Source: Candidatus Hermodarchaeota archaeon (GTDB lineage: Archaea; Asgardarchaeota; Hermodarchaeia; Hermodarchaeales; Hermodarchaeaceae). From it: DNA of 6,286 bases. Where the stretch lies: assembly GCA_016839995.1 (NCBI GenBank), contig JAEOTD010000144.1, positions 1 to 6,286 on the forward strand, written 5' to 3'. A model generated the notes under the pieces. It worked only from the letters and a program-made list of their open reading frames with translations. It had not been told where the DNA came from and ran no database searches. Of the stretch, positions 1-6,172 are shown piece by piece. Both the position numbers and the translations under genes were made by a program. Each line of letters begins with the position of its first letter. The first letter of the stretch is position 1.

Positions 1-42
1 CTAAATAAGAACTCGACCGTTTCAATGAGGTCATCAAAATGA
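1..42 (+). CDS. Possible C-terminal tail of an upstream gene (partial)
   Basis: The frame beginning at base 1 is open for 13 codons and ends in TGA at 40-42. That stop overlaps the ATG of gcvT as ATGA, the usual arrangement of translationally coupled genes. The tail would read LNKNSTVSMRSSK. A stretch this short stays open by chance often, so only the exact stop/start overlap argues for a gene. No family can be named. If real, gcvT is the second or later gene of an operon. Confidence 0.3.
   Translation, partial: LNKNSTVSMRSSK
26..35 (+). promoter_or_regulatory. Shine-Dalgarno site of gcvT
   Basis: TGAGGTCATC matches 8 of 10 positions of the archaeal ideal GGAGGTGATC. Its GAGGT core ends 7 nt before the ATG at 39. 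This favours that start over the in-frame ATG at 60. Confidence 0.65.
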
Positions 43-1184
43 CGGATTCCCAGCTTCAGATGACACACCTTCATGATTGGCATGAAGAACAAGGCGCTAA
101 GATGGCACCATTTGCTGGTTTTCATTTGCCTTTATGGTATCAGGCAGCAATCCCTGAACATCTCACTACACGACAAGCAGCGGGTCTTTTCGACGTTACT
201 CATATGGGTCGAGTGATGGTTAAGGGTCCAGAGGCAACAAAGTATCTTGACAACTTGTTGCCTACACGAATCCACCGATTAGACCATGGAGCAGGAACTT
301 ATAGTGTGTTTTGTACTGAGAGCGGAGGCATCATTGACGATTTGTTCCTTTTCCGGTTGGCAGATGAAGAGTATTACATGGTGGTAAATGGTGCCAACCG
401 TAGAAAGGACTTCAATTGGATGAAAAAACAAAGTACTAACTTTGATGTAACGATTTCAGATATCTCTGATAACACGCCCATGTTTGCACTTCAAGGGCCT
501 GCAGCTGTTAAGGTGTTACAGAAACTGTCATCAAAAGACCTGTCGTCGGTACCACGTTTTCATGCGATTCATACCGAACTTGACGGTTTCGAGGTAATAG
601 CTACACGTAGTGGGTATACTGGTGAAGATGGATTTGAAATTGCTCAGTCTAAGGTTAGCCTTAAGGAGAAACAAAAAGCGGTTCAACTTTGGGAAAGCAT
701 CCTCAAGGAAGGAAAGACCGATAATGTAGTCCCGGTTGGATTAGCAGCGCGTGATACACTTCGCCTAGAGGCAGGTATGGTTCTATACGGTAACGACATT
801 AATGAAAAAACGACTCCCTTCCAAGCACGAGTCGGGTTTGTAGTCAACCTGAAGAAACCACAATTCATAGGAAAAGAAGCGTTAGTTACCGAGAAACGAG
901 AGAAGCCCCAACGACTACGTGTAGGATTAATCCTGTTAGGAAAAGGCGTGCCACGTCCCGGCAATTCGATTAATGCAAAAGGCGATGTAATTGGAGAAAT
1001 TACCAGCGGATCAGTTTCTCCTCTGATTCGAAAAGGAATTGCTTTAGGATATGTTCAGCGCCCATTCCGAAAATCCGAAACCTTAGTTCATATTAGTGTT
1101 GGGAAGAAGTTGAGGTGGGCTGAAACTATTCATCCAAAAAACCTACTTGGGCGTATCAGAAAACTATCAATCGCAATCAAGTAG
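39..1184 (+). CDS. gcvT: Glycine cleavage system T protein (aminomethyltransferase)
   Basis: GcvT takes the aminomethyl group from the lipoyl arm of H protein, transfers the one-carbon unit to a folate-type carrier (giving methylene-tetrahydrofolate in the classical enzyme) and releases ammonia. It acts in the cytoplasm with P, H and L proteins, none of which is in this window. At 381 residues it is near the family's usual 360-375. The N-terminal folate-binding domain spans about residues 8-280: GAKMAPFAG at 19-27, the GGIIDD loop at 96-101 containing the expected catalytic Asp, SGYTGEDGFE at 191-200, and GLAARDTLRLEAGM at 234-247. The C-terminal barrel (about 290-375) holds TSGSVSPLIRKGIALGYV at 322-339. 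A strong SD supports the start. A lysine-rich stretch at 205-213 looks like a small insertion. The gene ends in TAG, 6 bp from the convergent winged-helix gene. GcvT-like paralogues (sarcosine or dimethylglycine enzymes, YgfZ) are less likely because all core motifs are intact. Confidence 0.95.
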   Translation: MTDSQLQMTHLHDWHEEQGAKMAPFAGFHLPLWYQAAIPEHLTTRQAAGLFDVTHMGRVMVKGPEATKYLDNLLPTRIHRLDHGAGTYSVFCTESGGIIDDLFLFRLADEEYYMVVNGANRRKDFNWMKKQSTNFDVTISDISDNTPMFALQGPAAVKVLQKLSSKDLSSVPRFHAIHTELDGFEVIATRSGYTGEDGFEIAQSKVSLKEKQKAVQLWESILKEGKTDNVVPVGLAARDTLRLEAGMVLYGNDINEKTTPFQARVGFVVNLKKPQFIGKEALVTEKREKPQRLRVGLILLGKGVPRPGNSINAKGDVIGEITSGSVSPLIRKGIALGYVQRPFRKSETLVHISVGKKLRWAETIHPKNLLGRIRKLSIAIK

Positions 1185-1190
1185 TCACCC

Positions 1191-1478
1191 TTATCGTGAG
1201 TCCCAATCGTTCTCTACTTCATTAACAAAAGTGACCAATAAATTCGCGACTGGGTGTTTGGGGTTTAGGTGAAGAATTCGGCGGCGACGGAAGAATCGGA
1301 TATCCGAGACAATTCCCGCTTTTATTAGTGGGAGTAGACATCGTTCAACAGAAGATACCGAAACATTTGCACGTCGTGCCAGCATTGAAAGGTGCATCGT
1401 TGTGTCTTTCTGCTCGATAAGCACCTCTAATAATCTGACCTGGGGGGTATCCCCAAATAACTCTTTTAACCGACCCAT
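1191..1478 (-). CDS. Small winged helix-turn-helix DNA-binding protein
   Basis: This protein of about 95 residues is not recognised as a named family, but it looks like a small archaeal wHTH transcription factor. From Met at 1478, helix 1 is around residues 3-23 (LKELFGDTPQVRLLEVLIE). The helix-turn-helix is about 27-53, with MLARRANVSVSSVERCLLPLIKAG typical of the turn and recognition helix. A very basic wing, RFFRRRR, lies near residues 62-68. A short acidic helix ends the protein. There is no ligand-binding domain, signal peptide or membrane segment. The frame is open further back to a GTG at 1499. I chose the ATG at 1478 because a GTGAGGT SD-like sequence sits about 11 nt upstream of it, while the GTG has no good site. 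The gene lies downstream of pyrH on the same strand and converges with gcvT. Repeated TGAGT half-sites upstream suggest autoregulation (inference). Function unknown. Confidence 0.75.
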   Translation of the reverse strand: MGRLKELFGDTPQVRLLEVLIEQKDTTMHLSMLARRANVSVSSVERCLLPLIKAGIVSDIRFFRRRRILHLNPKHPVANLLVTFVNEVENDWDSR

Positions 1479-1489
1479 TTCTGTAGCCA

Positions 1490-1494
1490 ACCTC
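1490..1494 (-). promoter_or_regulatory. Shine-Dalgarno-like site choosing the ATG of the winged-helix gene
   Basis: On the minus strand GAGGT (within GTGAGGTTGG) precedes the ATG at 1478 by 11 nt. The spacing is slightly long. It also lies inside the longer GTG-initiated reading of the same frame, so it favours the shorter 95-residue protein. Confidence 0.4.
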
Positions 1495-1497
1495 ACC

Positions 1498-1559
1498 ACT
1501 CAAGAACTGAGTAGTTGTCAATACAGAGGTGCCCTTAGGAAAAAAATCTTTACTACTCA
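1498..1559. repeat. Inverted TGAGT half-sites upstream of the winged-helix gene
   Basis: Three copies of the same half-site lie in the gap between pyrH and the winged-helix gene: ACTCA at 1498-1502, TGAGT at 1508-1512 and ACTCA at 1555-1559. The first two form a dyad with 5-bp arms and a 5-bp spacer. The last two extend to an exact 8-bp inverted pair, TGAGTAGT (1508-1515) and ACTACTCA (1552-1559). The position upstream of a DNA-binding protein gene fits an operator. That role is inferred. Confidence 0.45.
1540..1546 (-). terminator. Oligo-T terminator candidate after pyrH
   Basis: A run of seven T on the minus strand begins about 35 nt after the pyrH stop codon. Archaeal RNA polymerase can terminate at such T runs without a strong hairpin. 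If it works, the winged-helix gene downstream needs its own promoter or is reached by read-through. Confidence 0.4.
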
Positions 1560-1580
1560 ATTTTCTTGGGGTGTAAAGTA

Positions 1581-2270
1581 TTAAGAAATGATTACTCGGG
1601 TCCCAATTTTCCTATTATTCACTGCTTGAAGCATGTTTTGAGGAGGATTACCATTGATGAACCAAATTTCTATCCCCGCACGTTCGATTATATCTAAGGC
1701 ACGATTGTCGAACAATGGATATGCACCTGGTTCATTAGCTAGCGAAGATACAACTTCACGTAATTTTGTCAGTGTGATTTCTGTCAGAAGTTTTGCTTCA
1801 GGAGATTGTTTGGGATCCCTATCATAAACGCCCTCAACATCTGTCACATTGAGTAGAATCTTTGCCTGAATTACCTCGGCAACCCGAGCAGCTACAGCAT
1901 TAGTTGATTGGCCAGGGTGAAGCCCGCCTAATACAAGGATTTTCTCCGTGTCTTTTAGGCAAATTAATTGGTCCTCGGTCATAATTGGTGTAGGATAAGC
2001 AATAGGCTCTAATGCTGTAATCATTAGTTGTGCACAGACCCAGGTTGCGGCAATTCCTAATTGATCTAATGCTTCCCGATTGGCCCCTAGAGTCTTTCCT
2101 TTTTGTACCAGTTTTTTAGCCAGGACCCCCCCTCCAACAACAAGAACCAGTTCATGGTTTTCACGTTTCAATTGTTGAATAACATCAGCAATTCGATTGA
2201 ATTGATCCATGTTGAGTTTTTGTTCACTATCGAAGAGAAGAGACCCACCAATTTTGAGGACAAACTTCAT
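1581..2270 (-). CDS. pyrH: Uridylate kinase (UMP kinase), archaeal type
   Basis: PyrH phosphorylates UMP to UDP with ATP, the step after de novo UMP synthesis that supplies UTP and CTP. It is a cytoplasmic member of the amino acid kinase fold and is usually hexameric. The 229 residues match the short archaeal form. Visible motifs are KIGGS at 6-10 and VVGGG at 44-48 (glycine-rich phosphate-binding loops), GGLHPGQSTNAVAA at 115-128 (archaeal UMP kinase nucleotide-site region), NVTDVEGVYDRDPK at 141-154 (ATP-site motif shared by amino acid kinases), and PGAYPLFDNRALDIIERAG at 181-199. The ATG at 2270 has a GGTG core 5 nt upstream on the minus strand. The gene is divergent from prf1 and precedes the winged-helix gene. 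Other amino acid kinases (isopentenyl phosphate kinase, acetylglutamate kinase) fit less well because of length and the GQSTNAVAA motif. Confidence 0.93.
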   Translation of the reverse strand: MKFVLKIGGSLLFDSEQKLNMDQFNRIADVIQQLKRENHELVLVVGGGVLAKKLVQKGKTLGANREALDQLGIAATWVCAQLMITALEPIAYPTPIMTEDQLICLKDTEKILVLGGLHPGQSTNAVAARVAEVIQAKILLNVTDVEGVYDRDPKQSPEAKLLTEITLTKLREVVSSLANEPGAYPLFDNRALDIIERAGIEIWFINGNPPQNMLQAVNNRKIGTRVIIS

Positions 2271-2290
2271 ACCAACACCATTGTACTTCG

Positions 2291-2304
2291 AAAAGTTTAT
2301 GATA
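2291..2304 (+). promoter_or_regulatory. Candidate BRE/TATA promoter element for prf1
   Basis: AAAAGTTTATGATA, preceded by CG, resembles a purine-rich BRE followed by an archaeal TATA box. Transcription would be expected to start about 25 nt downstream, near 2325, giving a leader of roughly 55 nt before the ATG at 2381. This is a pattern match only. Confidence 0.35.
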
Positions 2305-2305
2305 A

Positions 2306-2313
2306 CATTTAAC
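2306..2313 (-). promoter_or_regulatory. Candidate TATA box for pyrH
   Basis: On the minus strand GTTAAATG is TATA-like. It sits so that transcription would begin near 2283, leaving a leader of about 13 nt that still includes the GGTG ribosome-binding core. It lies 2 bp from the candidate prf1 element, so the two promoters would compete for or share bound factors. This is a pattern match only. Confidence 0.35.
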
Positions 2314-2350
2314 GGTTGCTGCTCGCACTTATTGGTGCATACATGCCTTT

Positions 2351-2380
2351 TTGCTTTATGCGAACAGGGAGTTGCTTTAT
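2351..2380 (+). repeat. Direct repeat TTGCTTTAT upstream of prf1
   Basis: The 9-mer TTGCTTTAT occurs at 2351-2359 and again at 2372-2380, immediately before the ATG. The period is 21 bp, two turns of B-DNA, so both copies face the same side of the helix. The SD site of prf1 lies between them. Confidence 0.45.
2367..2371 (+). promoter_or_regulatory. Shine-Dalgarno site of prf1
   Basis: GGGAG ends 9 nt before the ATG at 2381. This fixes the start there and not at the in-frame TTG at 2351, whose product would add ten residues with no family counterpart. Confidence 0.6.
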
Positions 2381-3640
2381 ATGTCTACTACCAGTGAATC
2401 CTTTCAGCGGTTCAAGCTCAAGAAGGTAGTGGACACACTCGCACAGAAAAAGGGACTTCATACGGAACTAATAACTTTGTATATTCCCCCTGAACGCCAA
2501 ATGAGCGACGTGTTAGGAACACTCCGAACCGAATACGGTACGGCCACTAACATCAAGTCCAAATCAACCCGGAAAAACGTCATGGATGCCATCCAAACGG
2601 TTATTCAGCGGTTGAAAATAATTCCTAAACCTCCCCCTCATGGACTTGCTGTCTTTGCGGGAGCTATCCCCCACGGTGCCCCAGGCAGCGAAAAAATGGA
2701 AATCTACCTCATCGAACCACCTGAACCTGTTAACGTCTACATCTACCGGTGTGCCGCAGAGTTTTGGTTAGACCCACTTCGTGAAATGTTAACTCCGAAA
2801 GAGAGTTACGGACTCATTTCGATTGACCGAAGTGGTGCTTCATGGGCATTACTTCGAGGTACCGGACTCAACATAATCAAAACCGTCAAATCAGGAATTA
2901 TGGGTAAACATAGAGCAGGTGGACAAAGTCAACGACGATTCGAACGATTAATTGAGCAAGCCGCTCATGAATTTCTCACACGATCCGCTGAATTAACCCG
3001 AGAATATTTTGAAGAGATTCAGGATCTCAAAGGAATCATCATAGGAGGCCCAGGCTTTACCAAAGAAACCTTTGCAGAGAAAGGGTACTTGAAATCACCT
3101 TTGAAAGATAAGGTGTTAGGGGTTCTCGACACAGCATACTCTGGCGAAGAGGGAATTCGAGCATTAGTCGAAAAGTCGGAAGACATTCTTCGCAACCAAC
3201 GATTAATTGAAGAAAAACGACTTGTACAAAGATTTCTGGGCGAACTTGCCAGAGATACAGGTCTTGCCACCTATGGCGAAAAACAGGTTCGCGAAGCCCT
3301 TGACCGCGGAGCAGTTGAAATCGTTTTAATCTCTGAAGGCATTGACTACAGCCGTATAACCATCAAATGCAGTTCATGCGGAGAAACAACTGAGAAAACC
3401 CTTGCACCAGATAGAATTCCAAAGTTGGAAAACGAACTAGAATCTCAACAGTGCGCCAAATGCAAAAATCAGTCTTTACAGATAATACAAACCCAAGACC
3501 TCATTGAGGAACTTGGCGAGGTTACGAAAGAAACCAGTGCTGAAATCGAAATAATTTCACCTGAAACAGAAGAGGGGAGACAACTTCTCACCTCGTTTCG
3601 TGGGATTGGCGCGATTCTTCGCTGGGCTGAACATACCTAG
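2381..3640 (+). CDS. prf1: Peptide chain release factor aRF1 (eRF1 family)
   Basis: aRF1 reads all three stop codons in the ribosomal A site and triggers release of the finished protein; in archaea it works with aEF1A and ABCE1. The 419 residues match the archaeal length. The N domain (about 1-135) has TATNIKS at 54-60, the stop-reading loop, and YRCAAEF at 122-128, matching the YxCxxxF motif. The M domain has GKHRAGGQ at 175-182, with the GGQ (180-182) that enters the peptidyl-transferase centre. The C domain (about 275-419) carries a CxxC pair at 330/333 and another at 358/361, a probable zinc-binding minidomain, and ends with SFRGIGAILRW. Near the decoding loops, residue 27 is His where archaeal relatives I recall have Gly (GTE). 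An SD at 2367-2371 supports the ATG at 2381. The gene is divergent from pyrH and ends in TAG. The paralogue Pelota/Dom34 is excluded because it lacks NIKS and GGQ. Confidence 0.97.
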   Translation: MSTTSESFQRFKLKKVVDTLAQKKGLHTELITLYIPPERQMSDVLGTLRTEYGTATNIKSKSTRKNVMDAIQTVIQRLKIIPKPPPHGLAVFAGAIPHGAPGSEKMEIYLIEPPEPVNVYIYRCAAEFWLDPLREMLTPKESYGLISIDRSGASWALLRGTGLNIIKTVKSGIMGKHRAGGQSQRRFERLIEQAAHEFLTRSAELTREYFEEIQDLKGIIIGGPGFTKETFAEKGYLKSPLKDKVLGVLDTAYSGEEGIRALVEKSEDILRNQRLIEEKRLVQRFLGELARDTGLATYGEKQVREALDRGAVEIVLISEGIDYSRITIKCSSCGETTEKTLAPDRIPKLENELESQQCAKCKNQSLQIIQTQDLIEELGEVTKETSAEIEIISPETEEGRQLLTSFRGIGAILRWAEHT

Positions 3641-3659
3641 GCAACAATAATTGGAGAAA

Positions 3660-3712
3660 GCCTTTTTAACGAGTGAAAGAATGCCGTCTTCTAGCCAAAG
3701 AAAAAAGGCATT
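3660..3712 (+). repeat. Overlapping, mutually exclusive inverted repeats between prf1 and valS
   Basis: GCCTTTTT at 3660-3667 is an exact reverse complement of AAAAAGGC at 3702-3709. AATGCC at 3680-3685 is an exact reverse complement of GGCATT at 3707-3712. Both pairings need GGC at 3707-3709, so only one can form at a time. The gap has no coding potential that I can see. The arrangement resembles an attenuator, but no regulatory role is shown. Confidence 0.4.
3663..3667 (+). terminator. Oligo-T terminator candidate after prf1
   Basis: A run of five T begins 22 nt after the prf1 stop codon. It is short for an archaeal terminator. It is also one arm of an inverted repeat. Confidence 0.3.
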
Positions 3713-3724
3713 ATGAAGGGTTAT

Positions 3725-3740
3725 TTTACATATCCATGTA
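3725..3740 (+). promoter_or_regulatory. Candidate TATA box with overlapping dyad for valS
   Basis: TTTACATA at 3725-3732 is a good archaeal TATA match. Transcription would be expected near 3755, about 11 nt before the ATG at 3766, so the message would be nearly leaderless. A 5-bp inverted repeat, TACAT at 3727-3731 and ATGTA at 3736-3740, overlaps the box and could let a dimeric repressor block TBP. The repressor idea is inference. Confidence 0.4.
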
Positions 3741-3765
3741 ATCTAGAAAATAGAAGTTGAAAATA

Positions 3766-6159
3766 ATGGGTCATAACATGCTACTCAAAGAAAAACGTTG
3801 GAAACCCGAAATCGAAGAAGAAATCCTGAAACAATGGACCCAAGACCAACTCTACACATTCAATAAGACCACAAAGAACCCGATTTTCTCTGTTGACACC
3901 CCACCACCATACTTGAGTGGGCCGTGGCATGTTGGAGGTTCCATTCACTATGCGCAGATTGATATGATCGCTCGGACCAGGCGCATGGAAGGATATGAAG
4001 TAATTTTCCCCATGGGGTTGGATCGTAATGGTTTACCCATTGAGGTTCAAGTGGAAAAAGCTTACAACAAGAGCATGCATGAAATCCCCCGTCAACGATT
4101 TTTGGAATTGTGTGCTGAATTCCTAGACCGTAATGAGGCCATCATTGTAGCACATGCCCAACGCCTAGGATTAAGTTGTAATTCATTTAAAGACGACGAA
4201 ATGTATCGTACAGATAGTCCGGAGTATCGTGCAGTTACCCAACGCACCTTCATCGAACTTTACAACAAAGGACTAATCTACATCGACGATCGACCCAATA
4301 ATTGGTGCCCCGAATGTGGAACCACTATAGCAGATGCGGAAGTCGAATACAAGGACCTCGAAACCACTCTATCAACCCTAAGGTTTACCGTCGAGGGGAC
4401 CGAAGAGGAATTACCCATTGCCACAACACGACCTGAACTCCTCTCCGCCTGTGCTGCTGTTCTGGTCAATCCCGAAGATGAACGATATAAAAGTCTTCAC
4501 GGCAAAACTGCAATTACCCCATTGTACAACAAAAGCGTCCCAATTATTCCTCATCATGAAGCACGTATTGAATTTGGAACTGGCGTAGTCATGGTCTGCA
4601 GCTATGGCGATTACACCGATGTCCGACTGTTTCGGGAACTACAGCTAGAACCTATCAACGCGCTTGGTCCAGATGGTAGACTCACCGAAGTTACCGGCTC
4701 CTACAAGGGCCTTACTGTCACCGAAGCACGCAAAGCCATTCGCAAGGATTTGAAAGAACATAACCTCATTCTAAAAGAAGAGTCCACAATGCATCGCACC
4801 CCCACCTGTTGGCGGAGCCGAAATCCCATCGAATTTGTCGCCATGCCTGAATACTACCTGAAGCAACTACAATACATCGACGACCTCAGAGTCGCCGTTG
4901 ACCAAATGACCTTCTTCCCCCTCAAGAATAAACAGATTCTCGTGGACTGGATTAACGGCGTCAGCCGAGACTGGCCCATTAGTCGACGTCGCTACTATGG
5001 TACTGAAGTTCCCCTCTGGTACTGCAAAAAATGCAACGAAACCATCATTCCACCACCGGGACCCTACTACCAACCTTGGAAAAACCCCCCACCCGTGGAC
5101 AAATGCCCTAAGTGTGGAGCCACCAACCAATTCGAAGGCGAAACCCGAACCCTTGACACATGGATGGACTCATCCATCAGCGGACTCATCACCATCTTCT
5201 ACACCAAAGACGACAAATTCTTCCAAGAACACTTCCCTCCAAGCATCCGACCTCAAGGCAAAGACATCGTCCGAACTTGGCTATACTACTCTATTCTCCG
5301 CACCTACCAACTCTTCCAAGCCCCCGCCTTTCAATACGTCTGGATCAGTGGCCATGGGCTTGACGAGAAAGGTGAATCCATGAGCAAATCCCGTGGTAAC
5401 ACTATCGACCCCAATCCAATCATCGAAAAATACGGCGCCGACGCCTTCCGCCTCTGGGGAGCCCTTGAAGCCTCCCTCGGCTCAGACTACCGATTTAACG
5501 AAGGGCGTCTTGCCGGCGCACATCGATTCCTCACAAAACTCTGGAATATCTCCCGGTTCATCTCCGGATTCCCACAACCCACAGACAAGAACATCGACCT
5601 CCAGCCTGCTGATCTTTGGATTCTCTCCGAACTCAACCAGCTCATCCAAAAATCAAAAGCTGGATACGCAAAATTAGATTTCATCATCCCATCCCGTGAA
5701 CTACGCATCTTCACCTGGGATTTGTTCGCTAGCCACTACCTTGAACTGGTTAAAGGTCGCGCCTACTCTGAAAAAGATGACACCGAACGCACCGCTGCTT
5801 GGCACACCCTTCACACGGTTCTCAACGCCATCTTGAAACTCTTGGCTCCCATCTGCCCTTATATCACCGATAAAATTCATCGTGAACTCTACGATATTAA
5901 AACCTCTATCCACAAACACCGGTTCCCCGAACCTCTCACAGGACTTGATGAGAAACACCCCACTGATACCCTCACCCAATTCAATGCTGACGTCTGGAAA
6001 CACAAAAAGGACCACAAAATGAGTCTCCGAGAAGCCCTCCCCACCGTCACAGCACCCAAATCCCTCAAATCCTACAGTGAGGACCTCAAGCGAATGCATA
6101 ACATCCAAGATTTGAAGTTCCACACAAAGGATAACACAAAAATACCCCCACCCAAATAA
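3766..6159 (+). CDS. valS: Valyl-tRNA synthetase (class Ia)
   Basis: ValRS attaches valine to tRNA-Val in the cytoplasm and hydrolyses mis-attached threonine in its CP1 domain. The protein is 797 residues from the ATG at 3766, on the short side for ValRS. The class I signature is HVGG (55-58) after SVDTPPPYLSGPW. A CPEC zinc motif is at 181-184. CP1 editing landmarks are ATTRPELL at 219-226 and GTGVVMVCSYGD at 271-282. DWPISRRRYYGTEVPLWYC (402-420) is followed by paired CKKC (420-423) and CPKC (447-450). The second class signature reads SMSKS at 538-542. The anticodon-binding helical domain is about 610-745, and there is no long bacterial-type coiled-coil tail. ValRS is preferred over IleRS and LeuRS because of GTGVVMVC, GSDYRFNE and the length. 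The frame is open to a TTG at 3757. An ATG at 3778, with SD-like GGTCAT just upstream, is a strong alternative start. Codons turn C-rich in the second half. Confidence 0.93.
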   Translation: MGHNMLLKEKRWKPEIEEEILKQWTQDQLYTFNKTTKNPIFSVDTPPPYLSGPWHVGGSIHYAQIDMIARTRRMEGYEVIFPMGLDRNGLPIEVQVEKAYNKSMHEIPRQRFLELCAEFLDRNEAIIVAHAQRLGLSCNSFKDDEMYRTDSPEYRAVTQRTFIELYNKGLIYIDDRPNNWCPECGTTIADAEVEYKDLETTLSTLRFTVEGTEEELPIATTRPELLSACAAVLVNPEDERYKSLHGKTAITPLYNKSVPIIPHHEARIEFGTGVVMVCSYGDYTDVRLFRELQLEPINALGPDGRLTEVTGSYKGLTVTEARKAIRKDLKEHNLILKEESTMHRTPTCWRSRNPIEFVAMPEYYLKQLQYIDDLRVAVDQMTFFPLKNKQILVDWINGVSRDWPISRRRYYGTEVPLWYCKKCNETIIPPPGPYYQPWKNPPPVDKCPKCGATNQFEGETRTLDTWMDSSISGLITIFYTKDDKFFQEHFPPSIRPQGKDIVRTWLYYSILRTYQLFQAPAFQYVWISGHGLDEKGESMSKSRGNTIDPNPIIEKYGADAFRLWGALEASLGSDYRFNEGRLAGAHRFLTKLWNISRFISGFPQPTDKNIDLQPADLWILSELNQLIQKSKAGYAKLDFIIPSRELRIFTWDLFASHYLELVKGRAYSEKDDTERTAAWHTLHTVLNAILKLLAPICPYITDKIHRELYDIKTSIHKHRFPEPLTGLDEKHPTDTLTQFNADVWKHKKDHKMSLREALPTVTAPKSLKSYSEDLKRMHNIQDLKFHTKDNTKIPPPK

Positions 6160-6172
6160 CCCCGCAACCCGT

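Noticed and set aside
683..964. 93-codon minus-strand frame inside gcvT
   Set aside because: It is the shadow of a well-conserved gcvT region and its product resembles no family.
1443..1453. GGGGTATCCCC palindrome as a possible terminator or binding site
   Set aside because: It lies within the coding sequence of the winged-helix gene, encodes ordinary residues there, and has no adjacent T run.
1345..1560. 71-codon minus-strand frame overlapping the winged-helix gene
   Set aside because: It overlaps the winged-helix frame almost entirely. The winged-helix product has a recognisable fold, and this one does not.
4997..5677. Two consecutive open frames (128 and 94 codons) in the +2 frame inside valS, separated by one stop
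   Set aside because: They lie in the C-rich half of valS where stop codons are rare in other frames. Their products are low-complexity Pro/Ser/Thr sequences with no domain, and the ValRS frame is clearly conserved.
5701..6123. 140-codon minus-strand frame antisense to valS
   Set aside because: The antisense of a C-rich coding sequence stays open easily. There is no domain and no ribosome-binding signal that I could support.
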